Source: Thiomicrorhabdus sp965603495
Lineage (GTDB): Bacteria > Pseudomonadota > Gammaproteobacteria > Thiomicrospirales > Thiomicrospiraceae
Reading direction: 5' to 3'
DNA length: 64,000 nucleotides
NCBI GenBank assembly: GCA_965603495.1
Contig: CBFDDF010000002.1
Coordinates: forward strand, 1 to 64,000
The position numbers were made by a program, and so were the translations under genes. The notes under the pieces are model-generated. The model worked only from the letters and a program-made list of their open reading frames with translations, had not been told where the DNA came from and did not search any database. Positions 52,362-59,116 of the stretch are shown here, piece by piece. Each line of letters opens with the position of its first letter. Position 1 is the stretch's first letter.

Positions 52362-53609
52362 ATGTCATTTGCCTCTTTATGCTTGTGTGATGAGCTGTTG
52401 AAAGCTGTTGTCGAACAAGGTTATACAACGCCAACAGCGATACAGCTTCAAGCGATTCCTGCGGTGCTTAGTGGGCGTGATGTGATGGCGGCGGCACATA
52501 CTGGTACGGGCAAAACGGCTAGCTTTACGCTGCCTATGGTGCAGCTTTTGTCTGGTGGTGCGAGTCCTCAGGCGCTGCATGTGCGTGCGTTAGTGATTAC
52601 ACCGACCCGCGAGCTTGCTGCTCAGGTTACCGAGAGTGTTCAGAACTATAGCCGCCATATGAATATGCGCTCTGCCGCGGTGTTTGGGGGTGTGAGGATT
52701 GAGCCGCAGATAGCCGCGCTGCAAGAAGGGGTGGATGTGTTGGTTGCTACGCCTGGTCGTTTGCTTGATCTTTATGGTCAAGGAGCGATTAACTTTGATC
52801 AGCTTGAGATATTGGTCTTGGATGAGGCTGATCGCATGTTGGATATGGGGTTTATCGACGATATCCGTCGTATCCAAATGTTGCTGCCTGACAAACGTCA
52901 AACCTTGATGTTTTCAGCGACGTTTTCTGAAGCCGTCAAGTCACTTGCGAAAGGGATGTTCAATAACCCACTTTTGATTGAAGTGGCTGCCGCAAACAGT
53001 ACGGCCGCTACGATTAAGCAGGTCATTCATCCTGTTGATAAAGCGCGTAAGAGCGAGCTATTGATTGACCTGATTAAAAGGAATAAATGGCATCAAGTTT
53101 TGGTCTTTAGTCGTACCAAGAAAGGGGCGGATAGTTTGGTAAGCGAACTGGAAAGCGCTGGCATTAGTGCGGCATCAATCCATGCAAATAGAACTCAGTA
53201 CGCACGTACCCTTGCCTTAGAGGATTTTAGAAGTGGTCGTGTTGTGGCATTGGTCGCCACTGATATTGCCGCTCGCGGTCTTGATGTTAGTCAACTGCCT
53301 TGCGTGGTTAACTTTGATTTGCCTTATGTGGCAGAAGACTATGTGCATCGCATTGGTCGTACGGGTCGTGCTGGCACCTTTGGTTTGGCGGTTTCATTGG
53401 TCAGTGAGGATGAATATAAACAGTTAAAGTCTATTGAGGAGGTCATTGGGTTTAAGTTTGAGCGTAAGATTCTCCGTGGCTTTATGCCTACTGAGAAGGC
53501 TCCAAAAAGCGAGTTTGATGATAACGAGTACGGAAGTTTTGAGCCAGATTCTAAGCCTCAACCTAATCCCCGACGTCGAGGTAAACCAGCTCGGAGACGT
53601 AGACAATAA
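52362..53609 (+). CDS. DEAD-box RNA helicase (RhlE-like)
   Basis: A 415-residue ATP-dependent RNA helicase. Motifs in order: Q motif (GYTTPTAIQLQAIP), I AHTGTGKT, Ia PTRELAAQV, Ib TPGRLLD, II VLDEADRMLDMGF, III SAT, IV VLVFSRTKKGAD, V ATDIAARGLD, VI HRIGRTGRAG. The tail is basic (RRRGKPARRRRQ), as in RhlE. I start at 52362 because AAGGAA lies eight bases ahead; 52353 is in frame. Role in ribosome assembly or RNA decay is likely from the family, not shown. Confidence 0.95.
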   Translation: MSFASLCLCDELLKAVVEQGYTTPTAIQLQAIPAVLSGRDVMAAAHTGTGKTASFTLPMVQLLSGGASPQALHVRALVITPTRELAAQVTESVQNYSRHMNMRSAAVFGGVRIEPQIAALQEGVDVLVATPGRLLDLYGQGAINFDQLEILVLDEADRMLDMGFIDDIRRIQMLLPDKRQTLMFSATFSEAVKSLAKGMFNNPLLIEVAAANSTAATIKQVIHPVDKARKSELLIDLIKRNKWHQVLVFSRTKKGADSLVSELESAGISAASIHANRTQYARTLALEDFRSGRVVALVATDIAARGLDVSQLPCVVNFDLPYVAEDYVHRIGRTGRAGTFGLAVSLVSEDEYKQLKSIEEVIGFKFERKILRGFMPTEKAPKSEFDDNEYGSFEPDSKPQPNPRRRGKPARRRRQ

Positions 53610-53824
53610 TTGGGATCACAGTAAAATTAAATAGACCCGGAGAAAAGGGGGTAAACCTCTTTATCCTGGAAGCCGTCATGATTTGGAGATCTTAGGAGCG
53701 ACTAATAAGTTAGCCGAAATTCACAAATCATTAAACAATGCTTTTAAACGGCTATTTCATTTCTTGAGCATCAAGTTTATATTGTCTACAATGACGTACT
53801 TTTTATTTAATTCAGGTCACTAAC

Positions 53825-54073
53825 ATGAGCGATACTAAATCACTTCCAGCTTTGCCGGATCGTCTTTCGGGTAATCCCAGTAGCCCACATCATGTGGCAG
53901 AAATTTTTGAGCACGACATTGGTATTCTGTTGAACGGAAAAGAGCGTACCGATGTCGAGGAATATTGCATCAGTGAAGGTTGGGTAAAAGTCGCTTCTCC
54001 TAAAGCGTTGGACCGTAGAGGACAACCGCTTTTGATTAAGCTGAAAGGAACTGTTGAAGCCTTTTATAGTTAA
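53825..54073 (+). CDS. DUF3297 family protein
   Basis: An 82-residue protein matching the DUF3297 pattern: LPALPDRLSGNPSSPHH, IGILLNGKERTDVEEYCISEGWVKV, LDRRGQPLLIKLKGTVEAFY. These small proteins are common in proteobacteria and uncharacterised. A ribosome site is not obvious. A palindrome module follows. Confidence 0.88.
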   Translation: MSDTKSLPALPDRLSGNPSSPHHVAEIFEHDIGILLNGKERTDVEEYCISEGWVKVASPKALDRRGQPLLIKLKGTVEAFYS

Positions 54074-54389
54074 GTCGTGTGGGCCTTCTGATTTTGAAAA
54101 GGGGGGACGCTACCCTTTTATTTCAAACTCTAAAAAATCCTCAAATTATTGGGGTCAGAGTAAAATTAAATTAATGTTACCAGGCCTGGCATGTCCTGCG
54201 GCTTTACAAAATCATGTGAGCGCAGGGTCAAATCAAAAAGAACCCGCTTAACAGTTTTGTTAAGCGGGTTTTTTATTGGGTGATGAAACGATTTGGGATA
54301 GTGTGATTTTCTGAGTGTAAAATTACACTTTCAACTCTCTCTTTATAAATATAAGATGGTTGCTGCTTGATGTTAAAAAGGCTTTGTTG
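54074..54389. other. intergenic region with interrupted palindrome module
   Basis: No gene seen. It contains the composite repeat at 54096-54280 and AT-rich sequence before the TlpA-fusion gene. Confidence 0.6.
54096..54280 (+). repeat. REP-palindrome-terminator module with one 38-bp unit
   Basis: GAAAAGGGGGGACGCTACCC (54096-54115), GGGGTCAGAG (54151-54160), ACCAGGCCTGG (54179-54189), then one 38-bp unit (54190-54227) starting CATGTCCTGCGGCTTT. After it TCAAATCAAAAAG and a long terminator (AACCCGCTTAACAG with TTAAGCGGGTTTTTT, 54241-54275) follow. Same insertion point as in the module at 51246. Confidence 0.88.
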
Positions 54390-55649
54390 ATGCGTATCTG
54401 GTTTTGCTTTGTCAGTCTTGTTATAGGTGCTTTTCCTGTTTATGCGAGTGACTCTTTTTCCCTGTCTGTTAAATCGGGAGAGGAGGTGGCGGTTAATGTT
54501 TATCCCTCGACATTCAGTGAATCTAATCGGCCGTTAGTGATTTGGTTTACCGAGGGTTATGCGAGCCGTCAGCCGTTTAAGCAGATCATTACCAAATTTA
54601 ATGATACTGGCTATGAATTTTGGCAGGTCGATCTGCTGGACTCTTATTTTATTGAACGCACACCCACCAATGTTCGTGGTTTGACTGGCGAGGGTGTTGC
54701 TGCGGTATTAGAGCACGCCAATAAACTAGATAGACCTTTTGTCGCGGTCAGTTCGGGGCGAATGAGTTTACCGTTGTTACGCGGTGCTCGCTTATGGCAG
54801 CTTGAAAATAAACCCGAAAAGGGCATTGGCAACCTTAAACAGGTGATGAGTTTTTTCCCTAACTTGTTTGATGCGCCTAAAAAAGCCGGCGATGTGCCTG
54901 AACTGTTTCCAATTGTGTCAGCAAGCAGTTTGCCTATTACCGTTATACAGCCAACCGAGGGCGCTTTTAAGTGGAAATTGCCTGACATTATTAATGCGCT
55001 GGAAGCAAATCACAGCCAAGTGGCAATCGCTGCGGTAGCCAATGCCCGGGATTGGTACTTTGTTAAGGATGATGGCAGCGATTTGGAAAAACAAGCCGCA
55101 GAGTCGATTGCCGATCTGTTTGAGATCTGGTTAAAAGCCGGTCAGGTTCCAGTACAAACTCGCTTTAAGCCTGTAGAGCAATGGGTGGCAAAAAAAGCGA
55201 CCGTCAGCTTGAAAGGTTTGGTTCAAATAGCGAATAGAGCTGCCGCTAACTTTGAATTAACCGATATTTCCGGTAAGGCGATTCATTTAACAGACAAACT
55301 CGGTAAGGTGATTTTACTGAATTTCTGGGCAAGTTGGTGTGCGCCTTGTGTCAAAGAAATTCCTTCGATGAACCGTCTGGCAGAATCGTTTGATAGCGAT
55401 AAATTTGAAATTGTCTCGGTGAACTTTAAAGAAAGCCCAGAAACCATTACTGCTTTCTTCAAAAAAGTACAGGTAGATTTTCCTGTGTTAATTGATCTGG
55501 ACGGAAAGGTCGCGAACCAATATGAGATTTTTGCTTTTCCGAGTTCTTTTATTATTGATGCACAGGGTAAGTTGCGTTATTCGGTGAATGCGGCTATTGA
55601 ATGGGATGAGCCGCAAGTTAAAGAAATAATCGATTTAATGATTAAGTAG
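54390..55649 (+). CDS. secreted fusion of hydrolase-like domain and TlpA/ResA thioredoxin
   Basis: A 419-residue exported protein. A signal peptide (MRIWFCFVSLVIGAFPVYA) begins at the ATG 54390, after AAAAGG; the upstream ATG at 54360 is less likely. Residues about 20-260 resemble a degenerate alpha/beta-hydrolase (PLVIWFTEGYASRQPF, FWQVDLLDSYFI, FVAVSSGRMSLPLLRGA), without a clear catalytic triad. The last 150 residues are a TlpA/ResA-type thioredoxin with active site FWASWCAPCVKEIPSM. It probably acts in periplasmic disulfide reduction, for example cytochrome c maturation. The N-terminal fusion is unusual and its role unknown. Confidence 0.85.
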   Translation: MRIWFCFVSLVIGAFPVYASDSFSLSVKSGEEVAVNVYPSTFSESNRPLVIWFTEGYASRQPFKQIITKFNDTGYEFWQVDLLDSYFIERTPTNVRGLTGEGVAAVLEHANKLDRPFVAVSSGRMSLPLLRGARLWQLENKPEKGIGNLKQVMSFFPNLFDAPKKAGDVPELFPIVSASSLPITVIQPTEGAFKWKLPDIINALEANHSQVAIAAVANARDWYFVKDDGSDLEKQAAESIADLFEIWLKAGQVPVQTRFKPVEQWVAKKATVSLKGLVQIANRAAANFELTDISGKAIHLTDKLGKVILLNFWASWCAPCVKEIPSMNRLAESFDSDKFEIVSVNFKESPETITAFFKKVQVDFPVLIDLDGKVANQYEIFAFPSSFIIDAQGKLRYSVNAAIEWDEPQVKEIIDLMIK

Positions 55650-55680
55650 GTTTGATGATTGAGTAGGTTCAATTATTGAA

Positions 55681-55790
55681 GAAAAGGGGACGCTACCCTT
55701 TAAATAATTGGGGTCAGAGTAAAATTCAAGTAATCTGACCAGGCCTGGTCAAATCTAAAAGAACCCGCTCTTCAGCGGGTTTTTTGTGCC
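55681..55790 (+). repeat. REP-palindrome-terminator module
   Basis: GAAAAGGGGACGCTACCCTT (55681-55700), GGGGTCAGAG (55710-55719), ACCAGGCCTGGT (55738-55749) within the 16-bp palindrome TGACCAGGCCTGGTCA, then terminator GAACCCGCTCTTCAGCGGGT plus T run (55761-55785). Complete and uninterrupted; a useful reference copy. Confidence 0.9.
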
Positions 55791-55794
55791 TTGG

Positions 55795-55817
55795 ATAAAA
55801 GGGGCAGAGCCCTTTTT
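55795..55817. repeat. REP-like inverted repeat at the broken end of the integrase remnant
   Basis: AAAAGGGGCAGAGCCCTTTT. Integrase homology stops a few tens of bases from it. Confidence 0.7.
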
Positions 55818-55839
55818 TGCATGACATTCTGAACCTCCC

Positions 55840-56107
55840 TAGGTTCAGCTTGCAGCACTTCGCGACACATAAAAATCAAAGCCGCCAAAGCTTGATTTTG
55901 AGTAGAAGCCGTGACCGATCTATCAACCGCTCAATGGATGAGAAAAAGCGCCATCTCAGTCTTGCTCATATCCTTAGCGTGGCGTTCATTGTGAAACAAA
56001 ATAAAGCGGTTAATTTGTGATGCGTAACTATTCCTACATGGTGTATGATAATACTTAACTATAATACGTTCACGCACTAAGTCCAAAAAACGAGGTTTAT
56101 TGGTCAT
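55840..56107 (-). pseudogene. integron integrase remnant (intI, N-terminal part)
   Basis: On the minus strand an ATG at 56107, eight bases after a perfect AGGAGG, starts a 58-codon frame ending in TGA at 55933-55931. It reads TNKPRFLDLVRERI, QINRFILFHNERHAKDMS and EMALFLIH, which matches the N-terminal SAM-like domain of integron integrases. After the stop the same frame continues AVDRSVTASTQNQALAALIF, then REVL, exactly the next conserved block, so the stop is a single nonsense change. Homology ends near 55840 and the catalytic domain is missing. A decayed chromosomal integron integrase. The plus-strand frame 55817-56020 is its shadow. Confidence 0.88.
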
Positions 56108-56367
56108 TCTGCATGCCTCCTAAATAACTTTATGAAAGCAATTAACTAAATAATAACATCAGGTTAGCTTGGTTTTTGTACTAGATAAAGGCATAAAACG
56201 GCATTGTTATGAATGTTTAATATACGTAGTCTAACTAGGTTAGGATGCCAAATTATAGTTATGTGAAGAAAGTGAAATCAGCATTTATCCATATTAATTT
56301 GGGTTAAATATATAAATAAAAAACCATTAATATTAATTAAATTCTAATCAAGATAGGAAGAAGTGAA
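56108..56367. other. long upstream region of the cold-shock gene; possible old attI area
   Basis: These 260 bases lie upstream of both the integrase remnant and the cold-shock gene. They are AT-rich, as expected for a long cold-shock 5' UTR. CTAAC-TAG-GTTAG at 56231-56243 is a small inverted pair reminiscent of a simple integron core site, but the match to GTTRRRY is imperfect. Confidence 0.35.
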
Positions 56368-56574
56368 ATGAGTACAGGCACAGTAAAGTGGTTCGACGCA
56401 AGCAAAGGTTTTGGCTTTATCACTCCAGATGATGGAGGTAAAGACCTGTTCGTACACCATTCTGAAATACAGAGCGGTGGCGGTTACGCAACACTCGATG
56501 AAGGGCAGAAAGTAGAATATGAGGTGGGGCAAGGTCAGAAGGGGCCGTGTGCAAATAAGGTTGTGCCGATCTGA
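56368..56574 (+). CDS. cold-shock protein (CspA family)
   Basis: A 68-residue single cold-shock domain that binds single-stranded nucleic acid and melts RNA structure. RNP1 is KGFGFI and RNP2 LFVHHSEI; VKWFDASKGFGF is the classical start. GATAGGAAG precedes the ATG. A long AT-rich upstream region is compatible with leader-based temperature control. Which csp paralogue it represents cannot be told. Confidence 0.95.
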   Translation: MSTGTVKWFDASKGFGFITPDDGGKDLFVHHSEIQSGGGYATLDEGQKVEYEVGQGQKGPCANKVVPI

Positions 56575-57001
56575 TTGTAATACATCAAATTGATGAGTTT
56601 AAGCGGAAACACATAACAACTCCTTCAGATAAAAGGGAGCAGAGTCCTTTTTTGTGGATAAGTTTACCGTGAGAATTATTCAGAATAATTGGATCCGAAA
56701 AAATAGGACGCTACCCTTTTCTTTCTTAAAGATTGGCTGAAAGTACCATTAATTTGACCAGGCCTGGTCGTTTTAATAAGCCCGCTTTATGCGGGTTTTT
56801 TATTGGTGGAAAAGGGGGAGCTTCAGTCTGACCTCAATTATTCATCGTGTGTGAAATGTTGCCTGATTGTAATTTTTATAGGGGTGTAAGTATTTTTAGT
56901 TTTAAAACGGGCGTCATCTATAGACATGCTGCCGATTTTCAACGATATTGGCTTAGCTTAATTTCGGTATAACGCGCGATAAATTTTTGAAGGGATTTTA
57001 T
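56575..57001. other. intergenic region with REP-like and palindrome repeats
   Basis: No gene seen. It holds a REP-like repeat at about 56632-56654, the module at 56700-56802, a fragment GGGGGAGCTTCAGTCTGACC at about 56813, and AT-rich sequence ahead of the transporter gene. Confidence 0.6.
56700..56802 (+). repeat. REP-palindrome-terminator module
   Basis: AAAATAGGACGCTACCCTTT (56701-56720, degenerate), exact ACCAGGCCTGGT at about 56757-56768, then terminator AGCCCGCT-TTA-TGCGGGTTTTTT at about 56777-56800. It follows the cold-shock gene. Confidence 0.85.
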
Positions 57002-58246
57002 ATGCAAAAAAATAGATGGCTTATGGCCTTGGCAGCAGTCGGGGTGCATATTTGTATCGGTTCTGTATACGCGTGGAGTGTATACGTTAACCCGATTAAA
57101 GAAGAGATGAATTGGACTTTAACCGATGTCACTATCGCATTTAGTATCGCGATTTTCTTCTTAGGTTTATCCGCGGCCTTAATGGGTAAATTCGTTGAGA
57201 GAAATGGTCCAAAAGTAGCGGCTATTATTGCTGCGGTGTTATTTGGTATAGGTACCGCAGGATCTGGTCTTGCCATCTTGATGGAATCCAAATTACTTTT
57301 ATACTTCTTTTACGGAGTCGTAGGGGGATGCGGACTGGGCATTGGATATATTGCGCCAGTTTCCACATTGGTAAAATGGTTCCCCGATAAAAGAGGGTTG
57401 GCGACCGGTTTAGCGATTATGGGGTTTGGGTTTGCATCCGCCATATGGGGGCCAACCATTAAAGTGTTAATCTCTTCAATTGGGTTATCTTCAACGTTCA
57501 TCATTTTGGGTGCGACTTATTTTGTCATCATGTTCGCTTCGGCACTTTATTTACAAAAACCAGAAGAGGGCTATTTACCTGAAGGATTCAAGAAAAAGGT
57601 TGAAGCTGGTCATAAGACAATCAAACAAGACCTTGCCATGCTTGGACGTGATGAAGCTGTCAAAACACCTAGATTCTACGGTTTATGGTTAATGCTATTT
57701 ATTAACGTAACGTGCGGTATTGCGATTATTGGTGTGGCTTCTCCACTGTTACAAGAGGTGCTTGGACTATCTGCCATTGCAGCCGCGGCAGCCGTTGGTT
57801 TAATGGGGATTTTCAATGGCGCAGGCAGAATTTTCTGGGCCTCGTTATCTGATTATTTAACGAGACCGATTGTCTATATCATTTTCTTTGCGACACAAGC
57901 AGTCGCGTTTTACGTGTTGCCATCGATTACTGAAATTATCATTTTTCAATTTATTTTATATTTCATTATGTCTTGTTATGGCGGCGGATTTGCGTCAATA
58001 CCAGCGTATATCGGAGATATCTTTGGAACCAAAGAGCTTGGTGCGATTCATGGCTATATCCTGACAGCCTGGGCTGCAGCGGGTTTGGTGGGGCCGCTTA
58101 TTATTTCGATGGTCAAAGACGCAACGGGTTCTTATGCTGATACCTTGTATGTATTTTCCGGGTTCTTTGTGGTTGCATTAGTGATCTCCATCGCAATGTT
58201 AATCAACATCAAATCGATTGAGAAAAAACAGAATGCAGCGCACTAA
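57002..58246 (+). CDS. MFS transporter, OFA (oxalate/formate antiporter) family
   Basis: A 414-residue inner-membrane protein with 12 hydrophobic helices. The OFA pattern is clear in the first helix (GVHICIGSVYAWSVYVNPI) and in GFGFASAIWGP and SCYGGGFASIPAYIGDIFGTKELGAIHG. OFA proteins exchange small carboxylates such as oxalate/formate, or carry pyruvate and lactate; substrate is not readable. The frame opens at 56987, but the ATG at 57002 follows AAGGGA. A phosphoenolpyruvate synthase gene lies downstream, consistent with, but not proof of, carboxylate uptake. Confidence 0.9.
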   Translation: MQKNRWLMALAAVGVHICIGSVYAWSVYVNPIKEEMNWTLTDVTIAFSIAIFFLGLSAALMGKFVERNGPKVAAIIAAVLFGIGTAGSGLAILMESKLLLYFFYGVVGGCGLGIGYIAPVSTLVKWFPDKRGLATGLAIMGFGFASAIWGPTIKVLISSIGLSSTFIILGATYFVIMFASALYLQKPEEGYLPEGFKKKVEAGHKTIKQDLAMLGRDEAVKTPRFYGLWLMLFINVTCGIAIIGVASPLLQEVLGLSAIAAAAAVGLMGIFNGAGRIFWASLSDYLTRPIVYIIFFATQAVAFYVLPSITEIIIFQFILYFIMSCYGGGFASIPAYIGDIFGTKELGAIHGYILTAWAAAGLVGPLIISMVKDATGSYADTLYVFSGFFVVALVISIAMLINIKSIEKKQNAAH

Positions 58247-58286
58247 ATCAAGGTTTCGTTTTCATGATGCCTTGCATCACTAGGGT

Positions 58287-58375
58287 CACATAATTGGGTC
58301 AGCGTTGAATTAAACAATTCTGACCAGGCCTGGTCAAATCAAAACTAACTCGCTCTTTAGCGGGTTTTTTTATTG
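58287..58375 (+). repeat. REP-palindrome-terminator module
   Basis: TTGGGTCAGCGTTGAATTAA leads to TGACCAGGCCTGGTCA (core 58323-58334), then terminator AACTCGCTCTTTAGCGGGTT plus T run. It follows the OFA transporter gene. Confidence 0.87.
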
Positions 58376-58378
58376 ATG

Positions 58379-58428
58379 GAAAAGAGGACGCTGTTCTTTT
58401 ATTTCAAAGTTACCAGGCCTGGTAGCTT
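58379..58428. repeat. degenerate REP string with near-perfect 26-bp palindrome
   Basis: AAAAGAGGACGCTGTTCTTTT, then CAAAGTTACCAGG paired with CCTGGTAGCTTTG (58405-58430, one mismatched pair), core ACCAGGCCTGGT at 58412-58423. No terminator directly follows. The flank resembles the 26-bp copy at 773-798. Confidence 0.85.
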
Positions 58429-58508
58429 TGATAGGTTAATTTTCATGTCTTGTTGAGAAGCCTGTTTATCTCAATTATCCTTATTTAATTCCCTTGTTCG
58501 GCTTCCCG

Positions 58509-58628
58509 TTACTATTTTGCTTGCCCAAAATAGTAACCACAAAAGGGCACCCTGCTGACGCCCTCTATTTCACTAAGTTTGTCCGCTGACATTCCCTAAA
58601 CTCGCTAACGCTCAGACACAGGGAATGT
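58509..58628. repeat. structured intergenic element with long inverted repeats
   Basis: TTACTATTTTG (58509-58519) pairs with CAAAATAGTAA (58526-58536), AGGGC with GCCCT nearby, and ACATTCCCT (58589-58597) with AGGGAATGT (58620-58628). From memory, similar elements with the phrase AAACTCGCTAACGCTCAGAC occur in intergenic regions of many gammaproteobacteria. Function unknown. Confidence 0.6.
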
Positions 58629-58735
58629 TTAAACGCGCCCTTCACTAAGTTCAATGACGATTGCTTACAGAAGGGGAAGTTTTCTACGTTGACTTATCTG
58701 TTCTTATTTCAGGAACTTTAGTGCTTTTTGATTTG

Positions 58736-58795
58736 ACCAGACCTGGTAGGTTGTCAAAAATAAAAACCTGCTTTATGCAGGTTTTTTTAGCTCTA
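58736..58795 (+). repeat. palindrome variant plus terminator
   Basis: ACCAGACCTGGT (58736-58747, one mismatch that breaks the central symmetry), followed by AAAACCTGC-TTTAT-GCAGGTTTTTTT (58766-58790). Confidence 0.8.
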
Positions 58796-59116
58796 AAAAA
58801 GCAATCAACCTCTTTATTTTTATGGATTAAAATGGCTTTTTTATCTAAAAAACAGACTCCTTTTCACCTATTTTGGTATCAAAAATAGTAAAAAACGCTG
58901 ATTTTAAGTTATTACATATACGTATTTCCGCTTTAATTATAATGAATATAACATGACTCATGATTCTCTTAACTTATTGTTTTTAAAGTTTAATTTGGTG
59001 TTGTGTACGAATCGTTATAACCTGCATAACAAAACGTAATATTCAAACACTCTCGTATTTTCAAAAAAAGTGTAATCTGGATTTTCGAAATTTTGTTACT
59101 AAAGTTGGTGAGAGTC

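Larger units (their letters stand above)
58247..59116. other. 870-base intergenic region rich in repeats
   Basis: No gene I can support. In order: module (58287-58375), REP-like plus palindrome (58379-58428), structured element with inverted repeats (58509-58628), palindrome variant plus terminator (58736-58795), and AT-rich sequence before ppsA (58850-59110). The 75-codon frame at 58661-58888 runs through the last terminator and is rejected. Confidence 0.6.

Noticed and set aside
55817..56020. 67-codon plus-strand frame
   Set aside because: Antisense to the integron integrase remnant, whose minus-strand translation matches the family.
58661..58888. 75-codon frame before ppsA
   Set aside because: It passes through a palindrome variant and an intrinsic terminator and has no recognisable features.
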